DNA of 28,179 nt from Nemertoderma westbladi (GCA_032718475.1 JAUCBJ010006372.1:1-28179); one strand, 5' to 3'. Shown: positions 9,961-18,649, counted from the first letter of the stretch. Notes: generated by a model from the sequence alone, not told the origin. Numbers and translations: made by a program.

Positions 9961-10541
9961 AAAATTGTTTTTTTATTCTTTTTGAGTGAAACGTTTTTTT
10001 TTAAAGTTTTCATACTGATATACCTGAGATACTCATACGTGCAGCTACTGCCTGGGTTATCTTCTCCCTCCATAAACAAAATTGTCCAATTATTGCCAGT
10101 TTTTCTTCCTCGAGTTGTCGAGTTATTTATATTAGATTTTATGCGTGAAGTTATATGCATTTTTACTAGTCGTGCAGTTATTTGGAGTGTCAACTGGTCA
10201 ATTACAACTATCTTCGGGTCATAATGACCCAGCGCTATATTTTCAATATAATTTAATATAACTGTTTGTTGTATTTAGTTTATAAAGCGTGGAACAGGAT
10301 TTCACTTCTCAACCAACTCACAGTACTTCGGACTTCGGTAGGCCTTGTTTCTAACCAAACAGTTAACGTACTGCATGATTGTATGCCTGTATGCACTTTA
10401 CAAGTCTGGTGAAATTTATAGTTCTAAACTGATGAGGGAGTACCGTACCGTACCGGTACCGGAATAAAAGTAGGCCATACGGCAGTTTCAATAATAGTAA
10501 ACATTGGGTAGGCCGGCCTGGCCTTTTAGAATAATAATTAC
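9961..10541. other. Non-coding stretch within the piggyBac frame
   Basis: A T-rich run (9960-10005) may be the end of the LINE. The palindrome GGGTCATAATGACCC lies at 10216-10230, preceded by AACTATCTTC, which weakly resembles the piggyBac left end. At 10440-10462 is a TACCG run leading into TACCGGTACCGG. No gene is seen until the transposase fragment. Confidence 0.55.
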
Positions 10542-11063
10542 AAACCAGAGATAATTCTCAAATATAATCGCGAGAAGGGAGGTGTAGATAGCGCCGACAA
10601 GTGTTTAGTAGTCACCTACTCAACTAAACGAATGACAAGCGGTGGGTGGTTGTCGTATTCTCCAATATGCTAGGATATAGCTGCTTACAATGCATTTGTT
10701 ATATGGCGTGAGATAAACCCAAACTGGAATCAAGGCAAACTCTTTCGACGGCGAATTTTTTTGGAACAGCTTGGGCATGGATTAATACGCGGGCACGTAA
10801 TCCGGCGAGATGTAATGCCACGGGATGAGCACTCCAAAGCACTAAAGCAATTGTAAGAGACGTCCAACAAGGCGGTACACCTTATGATCCAAGTTCGAGG
10901 TACGAGGCACAAGTGGGACTTGGAACTATATCAGAGATCAAGAAGAAGGCCTGCTGCCACATCTGCAGCGCGTAATGATAACAAATATAACTTGCAGTGT
11001 TGTATCTGCGGTAAATTTGTGTGTAAATTACATGGTTATATTTTATGCGGTGGTTGCAAATAA
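10542..11063 (+). pseudogene. piggyBac transposase, C-terminal part with two stops
   Basis: One continuous frame of 173 codons with in-frame stops TAG (10671-10673) and TAA (10854-10856), ending at TAA 11061-11063. It begins KPEIILKYNREKGGVDSADK, where G-G-V-D-x-x-D is the region of the last catalytic aspartate in piggyBac (PGBD) transposases. Next comes AYNAFVIWREINP, the usual AYNAFV/I block. It ends with a cysteine-rich module CCICGKFVCKLHGYILCGGC, matching the C-terminal zinc-binding domain that contacts the element ends. About two thirds of the protein upstream is missing. Its position about 350 bp before the right TTAA end fits a decayed piggyBac copy. Confidence 0.8.
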
Positions 11064-11371
11064 ATAATAAATATATAATTATCATATTATTATATAAAAA
11101 TACACAGTAATGTTTTTCTGAAAATTTAAATAGGCTATAAAAGTTTATGCCACATATAAGTTTAGTAGAAATTTGCAAAGAAGGAATTTTTGGAATTTTT
11201 TTTATAAATTTTGAAATTTGATTTTTTTTTTAATTTCCGGAAAACTTTACGAGATTTCCGGGAAATCTTTCGGAAAATTACTGAAAACACGGAAATTTCA
11301 CGGAGCACCTAGAACAAGTATCAAACTAACATCATATATCAGTTTATTAATGTAAATATACCATAATGTTA
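11064..11371. other. piggyBac 3' non-coding region
   Basis: AT-rich, with several worn copies of TTTCCGGAAA/GGAAATTTC between 11233 and 11300. No gene is seen. It lies between the transposase stop and the right subterminal palindrome. Confidence 0.5.
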
Positions 11372-11434
11372 CCTCTGGGTCATATTGACCCAGAGGATAG
11401 CCGATGTATTTTTTGAGCGTAATAGGAAGGTTAA
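11372..11434 (-). repeat. piggyBac right end: 25-bp palindrome and terminal inverted repeat
   Basis: CCTCTGGGTCA, TAT, TGACCCAGAGG (11372-11396) is a perfect palindrome with 11-bp arms around 3 bp. The outer 20 bp (11415-11434) is the inverted partner of 6316-6335 and ends in TTAA. Confidence 0.8.
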
Positions 11435-12132
11435 TTATTAGTGTAGGGCCTCCCCACTTCACCCCAGCCAGCCCGTGGTCTTCTGCTCCGTCACCATGCT
11501 GGTGGAGGGTTGACCCGCAACCACCTGGCACCGATGCCACTAGCAGGGTAAAATGGAGCCATCGCTCACTAATAAATCCGACGGTAATGATGCTTCTTCC
11601 CCTTGGTGCACTGGTCGAGGAGGGACTTGGCTGGCCCGCGAATATGAATAATAGTATTACATTAACTAAACATAAACAATATCTTGTACCAGTACTAAAA
11701 ATATTACTTTGTTTCCATGATTCAATAATTGCTTTCACAGGCTTGCTTTTACAGGCTCCAAATAAATACGTATTACAAAACAAAATTCTCAAAAAAAAAT
11801 TATAATTTAAAATTCATTTGTACAAATTCGGTACTTAATTCTACTATATAATATTTACAGTACTTAGGTCCTGAATGCGCTTATTTCTATTTACAACCTG
11901 AGCTGAACGGATACTAATTTGTTTAATGTTAGATTCAGCCCTTCTGTAACCTTACTGGAAACCTGGTATTATTCATATCAGGGTAAACTGCAAAGTGATA
12001 TATAACAGCAGAAAGTATGGTATCCCTCACATGGGTCCATATAACGTTGTCACACTTAACAATATGACTTATTAATAATATAAGAACCGGTATCATTTAA
12101 AATTACATTAAATCACGCATACTGGTGTACAA
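11435..12132. other. Non-coding stretch with a GC-rich patch
   Basis: 11440-11640 is clearly richer in G+C than its surroundings and begins directly outside the piggyBac TTAA. Frames of 133 (plus) and 164 (minus) codons cross it, but neither shows a recognisable motif. 11650-12130 returns to AT-rich sequence without a gene. Confidence 0.4.
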
Positions 12133-12462
12133 GGCTGAGATAACTCCTTCTTGAAATGACTCCCAAGTCATCTCAGCCTAGACTGGGAACACTACCCCCC
12201 AGTCCTCTCAGCTTAGGCTGAGAACACTCCCCAGTTATCTCAGCCTAGGCTGAGAACACTCACCTTAGGCTGAGATGACTCCCAGAGATGTGTTATTTTC
12301 GTATATTGCAAAAATAAAACTGTAACCTATGTATCGATGTAAAATGTATCGAGATATCGTTTTGGTTAGAAAAATCCACCACTGTAACCTGCTCCTTTCA
12401 GTTAATTAAGAAATCTAGGGAGAAGAATGGGGAGTCATATTTGGTGGGGAGTTATCTCAGCC
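12133..12462. mobile_element. Palindrome-rich inverted-repeat element (MITE-like)
   Basis: The ends GGCTGAGATAACTCC (12133-12147) and GGAGTTATCTCAGCC (12448-12462) are perfect 15-bp inverted copies. The left 160 bp repeats the motif in alternating orientation: GTCATCTCAGCCTAGACTGGGAACACT, CTCTCAGCTTAGGCTGAGAACACTC, then TTATCTCAGCCTAGGCTGAG. CTCAGCCTAGGCTGAG (12239-12254) is a perfect 16-bp palindrome. The right half holds one copy of the 68-bp satellite core (12358-12410). No coding capacity and no clear target duplication were seen. Confidence 0.65.
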
Positions 12463-13168
12463 TGTTAACCCAGTACATGTTTAAGCATTTTATTCATAAG
12501 AATAAAACCTCTACCATTCACCAATACTGTAAATGATTTATGGCATGTTGTCGTGTTGGTATAGTATAAAATATAATAATATAAATAATGTGATAATATA
12601 AAATAAATAATCTGAAATATATAGGCGCAAGGATTCCATATTAAAGAAAATACAACTTACCGCTCATCTTTGGAAGTGTATCAATTTCCAATGATTTAAG
12701 GGTCATTCCACGAAAAAGGCCCTTTCCCGGGCAATTTTTAAAGTTGATTAATTGAAACCGGATTTTTTGCTACATTGTAGTTTACTTGTAGTTTCCGGTT
12801 TGAGTAACGGAAAGATCTGAAAAGTAATATATGTATGGGCCTTTTGAAGCCTGGGAAACTTTGTGTAAAAGTTTATGCACTTTGGTTAACTTTGTATATA
12901 AAATTGAATTAACCCTTTGACCCCTCATTTCCGTTCCTTTCAACATTTCTGCCTGGTACCTTTTTCATTAGTGTCATTAATGTCTCTACTATGTGTGCAT
13001 ATCATAAAATAAAGCGTTTCTAATGTTGAATTATCAGGAATCGGAGATAATTAATCGCTGCTTTTAATTAAATAGAAATGTTATGAATGTGACTTTTTCT
13101 TGATGTTTTGTATATTGCTCAAAATCCCTTTGATTTTGGAGGCGGGAAATTTGAACTGTAAATCTGCA
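12463..13168. other. Non-coding stretch, nothing recognised
   Basis: AT-rich, with no reading frame of note on either strand and no internal repeats beyond short A/T runs. Confidence 0.5.
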
Positions 13169-14278
13169 GATTAGATTAGATTAGATTGTTTTATTGTCTA
13201 CGTCATCAGCGGCTTGGTGATACATACATAAATATATAAATAATTATAAGATTAGTAAAATGCACAGAATCATAAGCAATAAGCACTAAGCAGGGATATA
13301 TATTCAAGCACTCAAAAAAATATAAATAATACATAAAGTATAATATGTAATAACTATTTACTGCATAACAGAATAAAGAAACAAAAGACGTGACCAATGT
13401 TGTAAACAATTATTTTATAATTCAAAATGGTAATTTATTAAATACTGAGTCCATTATGACAATTCATCTATTACCGTGTGTTTATATAGCAACGTTTAAG
13501 AATCTTTTAATTCGTAAACGTCGATAGTGTATTTTCACAATAATCTATTTATAATAATATAGTCAATTTGGAAAAAACACAATATTTATACATATACATA
13601 CACCATCACTCCACTATGAGAGATGGTGTATAATATTCAAAATGTTGCGTTATTGCTCAAATGTTATGATTTCTCAAAAATTCATACACTGCTTCTTGGT
13701 TTCAAAAAAAAAATCAGTTAAATCATTAACCGAATAAGAATGTATTAACCCCCATGTACCTGAGATTGTTATACATTTGAATATATGGTATCTCTCTCTC
13801 TCATCATCAATTGCCGTAAACTCTAACTTGTTGCATTCAGTACACAATTTCCTCTCCCTTGGAGTTTGTTTCCAACGTCTGGTTTCTATGCCATATGAGC
13901 CAACTCGGAATCCCGAAGAGCTGTTTATATATACTAATTTCTCTAGGGTCGGGTTTATTTTCACGTAAGTAATATATTTACTATGTTGAGTGTTTGATTG
14001 GTGAGTTATGTAGTCTTTTAGGGCTCTAGATAAGGCTGCTGCAACAACTTGTTTATCACCATAGTAATTGGTTAACTCCCTGTAGTGTTTCACATATGGG
14101 GTAGAGTTCAATTACTTGTTTATAAATAGAGTTGGCATTTTTTAGTTTTCCAGAATTTCAGTTGTCGCTTGATTACCACCTCTTCAAGTGACTGCGGTGC
14201 TCTATGTGATAGTCCGCCCCCTATCACTGTATAGTGAGAAGTTAAAAAGGAGAGAATAGTTTGTTTCAGTTCTGTCAT
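13169..14278 (-). mobile_element. Second LINE: 5'-truncated ORF2 C-terminus and 3' end
   Basis: On the minus strand, remnants of an ORF2 C-terminus (14278 to 13674) are followed by an AT-rich 3' UTR, an AATAAAAC polyadenylation-like signal (13188-13195) and a terminal run of about four TCTAA-type units (13169-13187). A short microsatellite at the 3' end is typical of CR1-group LINEs. The different tail shows that this is not the same family as the LINE at 6528. Confidence 0.7.
13674..14278 (-). pseudogene. LINE ORF2 C-terminal fragment with cysteine-rich motif, frameshifted
   Basis: The upstream frame (from 14278) reads SLEEVVIKRQLKFWK, the linker found in LINE ORF2 proteins after the RT. 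After a frameshift around 14110-14130 the 145-codon frame 14111-13674 continues with FRVGSYGIETRRWKQTPRER then KLCTECNKLEFTAIDDE, with a downstream H and C (YHIFKC). This matches the common C-terminal pattern of a GxxxIETGRW-like block, R-x-C-x-x-C, a D-E pair, then H and C. No RT catalytic core remains. Confidence 0.75.
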
Positions 14279-14955
14279 CTAATAATTATATACATAAACT
14301 ATAAAAATAATCTAACAAAACATGATAATGAGGTAAACAATACAACATGACACTTCCTTTACCACTAACAGAATTACCACAAACTGCTGTGTAGAGCCCC
14401 TATAACCCCATTCTACTACCAGCTGAACTACCTCAATATATAACATATGGATCAATAATGTTACAACTTGTTAGCACAAGAGTAGTATATGATTGGGAAT
14501 GCAACCAATAAGCGACTAAATGTAGGGCTCCACACAGCCAATCTATTGCACTCCAATTCCAATAGTATCCCTGCAATTAACCTATATCCCCAGGCCAGGG
14601 CAACCCCCAATTGTGATCTACCAACTACTACATATAGTATAGGTCCTGGTTATCCATAACTTATATTAGTTGAGACCGTAGTGCTGAAATCAACTGGGTA
14701 GCTGTATCAGGCCGTTCTTTTATGTTACGACCGTGACACTTTTTGCCCATTTATGACCGTGACAATTTCACAGTCATAACGCAGTGAAACACAAGCATTT
14801 TAAATGGACAACGTGTTACGACCATGATTGTAAAGGTCCTAACAAATAATTAGTGTTTGTTGGTCTCACATACAAATGTTGGGTTGGATCTAGGCTATTC
14901 TGATTTCCTATAGCAACTATTGAGGCCTATTGCAGTATCGTAGTTACCGGCACCC
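14279..14955. other. Non-coding stretch containing a small inverted-repeat element
   Basis: Apart from the inverted repeat at 14387-14538, there are two ACGACCGTGACA/ATGACCGTGACA motifs at about 14726 and 14751 and a partner TCACAGTCATAACG at about 14767. No gene is seen. Confidence 0.5.
14387..14538. repeat. Small inverted-repeat element, 152 bp
   Basis: CTGTGTAGAGCCCCTA at 14387-14402 is an imperfect inverted copy of TAGGGCTCCACACAG at 14523-14537. The interior has no coding capacity. I see no matching target duplication, so its status as a MITE is a guess. Confidence 0.4.
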
Positions 14956-16740
14956 ATGTCCAGTATTGACACTGAACTTATGGCATTATTGACAAAAACG
15001 TTTCATGCAGTTATTGACATTATGGTTGATAAAACGAAAGCAGAGAGGCAGGCGAAATATAGAAAGTCAAATCCAGCATATCAAGAGCGCAAGAAGTTAC
15101 AATGTAGGCCTACTCATAACCGAGCAGAGGCGAAGGTTAACAAACTGTTGAAAGAAATAGGGTGACAGCATGGCTTCGGATGAGGGAATATGGAAAAAGA
15201 AAAAAAGAGAATTCGCAGGACTGGCCGTTATTAGTCCAGGTAGTAGTGGTGGGGGAGCTATAAAAGCGTTAAAAGTTTGGGAAAGGTGGTTAGTCGTGTT
15301 CGTCACTGTTTACCAAATTCGCCACGAAACAGTCAGCTGTTGTGCGAAAGATTGCAACTCTCTTTGGTGTTGCCCCAAGAGTAAACAAATCTCAAACTAA
15401 TTCAATCTCCATGAAAGGATCAAACGTTTTTAATGGTTGGATTCAATCAGTAGACAGGTACCTGGCATTTAAGATGATCCTGATGGTCCCAGCAGTAAAG
15501 TGAAACTGCAGAAGCGATATTTAGAACACAAGCTTCAAGAGGTACGCACAATTTCAACTAGGGTTGAAATCCAGTGGGGGAACCCAAGACTAAGCTATTC
15601 AGGGGTGTGAACGCTATACCGACAACCAACAACCAACGCCGACAACCATTATTAAAGCTAATTAATGTTAATTATTAATAGAGGGAAAGGAGCAGGTTAC
15701 AGTGGAAGGTAATTCTAACCAAAACAATAAACGAGAGTCACGAACTCATGTTACATTTTCATTTTTGCTGTTGTCGGCAGTGGTTGTTGGCTGTCGGTTG
15801 TTGGAGTAGCGTTTACACCCGCTATTCAGTTATATTATTGTTATTTTTGTTCGCAAACATTACCAGTAAAGTATACCTTAATATAGAGCTATAATTTTTT
15901 TAATTTATAGCTGGGCATGTTGTTCAATTTTCCCTTAACTTTATTAAGTGGGAACGAAATTTAATTATTCGGAATAAATTATTCTTGAATAAGGAGGTTC
16001 CAATAGGTTCCAATAATTTTTTTACTTAAAAATATACTTATACTAAATAATACCACATAATACTAAATAATATACTAATTATACTTATTTATTAATATTT
16101 TATTTAGGTTTACAGCATGTATCATGAGGAATATCCATTTGATGATTCGGATTCCATTCGGATTCAGTAAATTCGCATCATTGAGACCTCCTGAAGTTTT
16201 ATTATCAAAAAATATCCCTGTGGATGTATGTCTGTGCCAGTATCACGAAAGTTTTATTGCTTACTCTTCAGTCCTGATCCGTATGATCACCAATTGCTTA
16301 TGAGAAATGTGGTGTGCGAAAGTTCCTGTCAATAATGATTGTTTTGATAATACTTGTGATACTTGTAAGAATGGAACCAAACTATTCCCAAAATAACTGA
16401 AGACCCTGATGAGATTTTTTAACATGGTTAACGATTTTAACTATATGGGAATGTGTTGACAATCGTATTGCGAAGTTTGAAAAGTCTGAAGTCACAATGG
16501 CATGAAAGCTCTGTTTCTGAAACTTATACCACAATTTTTGCCCCACTATAAGATAAAACAATTGCAGGAACAGTCATATATTCGAGATAGAACGATGATG
16601 GCATGGAAATCATGCATTGTGCCTCATGTTCATTTTAGCAAAAATTTTACTTGCTTCTATCAGAGTGCAGCATTGTGTATGAGTGAGTCTGTTAAAGAAG
16701 CAATTCCTAAAGAATGCGCCATATATGTGAATTATAATTA
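14956..16740 (+). pseudogene. Decayed gene of an uncharacterised, probably transposon-associated family, split by a MITE
   Basis: Protein-like pieces occur in order on the plus strand in changing frames. 14956-15165: basic, with KAERQAKYRKSNPAYQERKK. About 15262-15455: KVVSRVRHCLPNSPR, then in another frame SAVVRKIATLFGVAPRV. 15474-15545: DDPDGPSSKVKLQKRYLEHK. 16163-16240: FSKFASLRPPEVLLSKN, then VCLCQYHESF. 16450-16680: VDNRIAKFEK, then PHVHFSKNFTCFYQSA. From memory this order (AER-rich start, LPxSPRK, K-x-Q-K-R-x-L, RPPxVLL, CxCxYHENF, ExL..VDFAENYxC.YQ) is that of a family of uncharacterised animal proteins found in many copies, probably transposon-borne. At least five frame changes and stops show that it is dead. 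The MITE at 15603-15820 lies between the third and fourth pieces. Confidence 0.5.
15594..15829. mobile_element. 218-bp MITE with perfect 9-bp target duplication
   Basis: The element is 15603-15820, flanked on both sides by GCTATTCAG (15594-15602 and 15821-15829). The ends are GGGTGTGAACGCTATACC and, read inward from the right, GGGTGTAAACGCTACTCC. Inside each end are subterminal CGACAACCAACAACC-type repeats in inverted orientation. The middle (15681-15735) is a minus-strand copy of the 68-bp satellite core. The 9-bp duplication and GGG ends fit Mutator-like or Merlin-like non-autonomous elements. No ORF is present. Confidence 0.9.
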
Positions 16741-17078
16741 AGCCATATCGTTGTGAGTAGTTTAAGTCATAACTCTGTTTATATAGATAAAGCGCCACGT
16801 CCTAAAGGAACTGTTAATATTCCCGAAGGTGAATAATATTGTCAGAGATTATATAATACTGTCAGTCGAATAATACATTAGGCTTACATAGCAATAAAAT
16901 TAAACCGTCGAACCCAATCTCCCGGGAATCTCCAGCGGGTGAATGGTCGCGCACGGATTGGTTTCGACTAGTGTAGTGAATCAAATACTTGTCATAGACT
17001 AAAAACAGATTTAATATCTAGAAGACATCTTAATTTGGTGGGTTAAACTGCCAAAGGTCTGAAAGCGCGAACACAGGT
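16700..17078 (+). repeat. Dispersed repeat, copy 1 (partner 19611-20011)
   Basis: A stretch of about 375 bp sharing TTCCTAAAGAATGCGCC, GCGCCACGTCCTAAAGGAAC, CTCCCGGG...CCAGCGGGTGAATGG and GGTTAAACTGC in the same order and orientation as 19611-20011. It begins inside the last piece of the decayed gene, so the two may be parts of one larger repeat. No frame is open across it. Confidence 0.8.
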
Positions 17079-17375
17079 TGTTACTTTATTTCACGCCGTG
17101 AGATACATATATCACCCCATAGCCCAGTGTACTTTATTTCACGACGTATTGTTTCACGTCGACTTGAAAATATGATAAATATTTTATTTATTAGGAAATA
17201 ATAATTAACATTTAACGTATAATTAATTTATATAATGTAGCCTATATTCATTTAGAAAAGAGCAAGGGTGTTAATGTCTAAATATGATACTGTATGACAA
17301 ATTAGGCCTCTATAAATTGGTCGTACTAATCTACTAACTGCTGAGAAAGGTACATCCGCTTGGCTAAACCAGATA
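17079..17375. other. Non-coding stretch, nothing recognised
   Basis: Two TTTATTTCACG(C/A)CGT motifs (about 17085 and 17131) and TTTCACGTCGAC at about 17150 form short inverted pairs. AT-rich otherwise. Confidence 0.45.
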
Positions 17376-17584
17376 GGGGGGGAACTGGACGCAATATAAA
17401 TTCATCCCTCTCCAGGGGAAATTCGACGCAAATAACATTGTTTTGGAAATAGCATTGTTATGGTTAAAATAACGTGCCACTGTAACCTGCTCCTTTCCTT
17501 AAATTGAGAATTTAACATTGAGGCGGGATATTAATTCGCCAAGATGGGCCGGGATTTGCGTCCAGCCCCCCCCCCCCCCCCCCC
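17376..17584. mobile_element. Inverted-repeat element with G-run/C-run ends
   Basis: The left end GGGGGGGAACTGGACGCAA (17376-17394) is matched by TTGCGTCCAG followed by a C run at 17556-17584. The interior carries CTCTCCAGGGGAAATTC (about 17409; the same motif recurs at about 28083) and one copy of the 68-bp satellite core (17463-17510). The 19-base C run (17566-17584) may vary in length. No target duplication was identified; GGCTAAAC occurs near both flanks but not at the ends. Confidence 0.55.
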
Positions 17585-17908
17585 TGCCTCGGCTAAACAA
17601 GGTTGGCTGGCCTACCTCTCACTCCACATGCCACTCACGGCTAGTTCGATTTGAGGCATATAGTCACATACGGTCAAAGATGGTCATTTTCAAACTGTTA
17701 GAATATTTGACAACGGCGTGCTTTAGTTGCTGCTGTGCTGTGACAGTGTGATGTTTCGTTTCTCAACAGTTTCTTAAATCGTCGACAAGATCGCGAAAGT
17801 GGCCCCATCTGCGTATTGGGCTTCCGTAGTACAGTATGTACTGTAGTAGAGGCGGCTAGGCGCAATAGATAGCAGGATGCCGAATCCTAGGATAGGATGA
17901 CCATTGTA

Positions 17909-17928
17909 ATATATATATATATATATAA
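17909..17928. repeat. (TA)n microsatellite
   Basis: About nine TA units directly before a LINE 3' tail fragment. Confidence 0.9.
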
Positions 17929-17965
17929 TGCAGCTGCAAATGCAGCATGCCGATCGTAGTAGTTG
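17929..17965 (+). mobile_element. LINE 3' tail fragment
   Basis: TGCAGCTGCAAATGCAGCAT then GCCGATCGTAGTAGT closely matches the 3' end of the LINE at 25977-27507 (about 27465-27500), which ends in TAG repeats. Probably the far-truncated end of another insertion of the same family. It is too short to date. Confidence 0.55.
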
Positions 17966-18203
17966 CATGGATGATACACACTACACAGAGGAATAGGACG
18001 TATGTATGGTATGTTACACGTGGTCATATGGAGGATAATCATAAAAATTATAATTTCATTCCACTAATTTGCCATTTTAACTAATTTATAACATATGTTT
18101 TAGGTATAATGATTCCCTAAAAGTGCCGCTGGGGAAGTGGAACAAAGGTCCTCTTCCCGGTGAAACTTACACATGAATATGGGATTTACCAGAGATGGGG
18201 GTA
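17966..18203. other. Non-coding stretch, nothing recognised
   Basis: No gene or repeat shared with the rest of the window was noticed. Confidence 0.45.
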
Positions 18204-18504
18204 GGACTTTCTGGGTATAACTTTTCGCCTTATCCGTATCCGTATGCATTCGCCGTATCCGTATGCACATACGCGTATGTAATGGAAATGGATTCCTATG
18301 GAGAATAATCCGTATGTGATTTTAAAGATTAGACATTGGGGACCAGTAAGCAGACTGAAGACAGGTATAGGCCTACTTCAGTACTTAAAAGCGTACTTAG
18401 AGGCCTACTTAAAGAGTGCGGCTGCCGCTACCTAATGGCTAATAATCATTGTAGGTCAGGTCCAGGATGAATGACAGATGATGTCCTTCAGCCCCGGGAT
18501 GCGC
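18204..18504 (-). repeat. Long dispersed repeat, inverted copy of 27714-28063
   Basis: Read on the minus strand, this matches 27714-28063: GGCGCATCC, CATCCTGG, GGTAGCGGCAGCC, CACTCTTTAA, ACTGGTCC, TCTAAAATCACATACGGATTAT-like, then ACATACGCGTATG, GGATACGGC and GGCGAAAAGTTATACCCAG. Copies differ by indels in the CCGTAT-rich section (18230-18285). Confidence 0.8.
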
Positions 18505-18533
18505 CACAGCCAGCGCTTGTTTTATTGTACTAA

Positions 18534-18649
18534 CTGACACCTGGCCGCCCGATTGACTTAGATTAATTACTGGCACCCGGTTGCACTCGCTGACACGTGG
18601 TTTGACTAACTGGCACTAGGTTGGACTTGTTGGCACTTTGCTGCCATGG
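18534..18649. repeat. 20-bp diverged minisatellite
   Basis: CTGACACCTGG starts at 18534; CTGGCACCCGGTTGCACTCG at 18570, CTGACACGTGGTTTGACTAA at 18590, CTGGCACTAGGTTGGACTTG at 18610 and TTGGCACTTTGCTGCCATGG at 18630 follow at exact 20-bp spacing. The first unit has a 16-bp insertion. Confidence 0.75.

Larger units (their letters stand above)
6316..11434 (+). mobile_element. piggyBac-like element frame with TTAA ends, invaded by a LINE
   Basis: The left end is TTAACCTTCCTATTCTGCTC (6316-6335). The right end, read on the minus strand from 11434, is TTAACCTTCCTATTACGCTC, 18 of 20 identical. Both begin with TTAA, the target duplicated by piggyBac transposases. Just inside the left end is GGGTCATATTGACCC; the same palindrome lies 19 bp inside the right end (11378-11392). 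The C-terminal part of a piggyBac transposase lies near the right end in the expected orientation. The N-terminal part and the first catalytic aspartates are missing, and the space is filled by a CR1-like LINE (about 6.5-10.0 kb). The structural evidence is direct; one original element is the simplest reading, but a composite of two related copies is possible because a third GGGTCATAATGACCC sits internally at 10216. Confidence 0.75.

Noticed and set aside
9930-10193. 87-codon minus-strand frame
   Set aside because: It is antisense to the T-rich LINE 3' end; the lysines come from the poly-T run.
10880-10905. tRNA B-box-like GTTCGAG
   Set aside because: It lies within the piggyBac transposase frame, with no A box or cloverleaf around it. 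No tRNA was found in the window.
11298-11792. 164-codon minus-strand frame as a gene
   Set aside because: It spans the piggyBac right end, the TTAA and the GC-rich patch, which are of separate origin, so it cannot be one inherited protein.
15600-15829. hAT-type ends (CAGGGGTG) for the MITE
   Set aside because: The left CAGGGGTG has no matching CACCCCTG on the right. Placing the ends at GGGTGT gives matching termini and a perfect 9-bp duplication instead.
17518-17751. 77-codon frame with a proline run
   Set aside because: The prolines come from the 19-base C run at the end of an inverted-repeat element.
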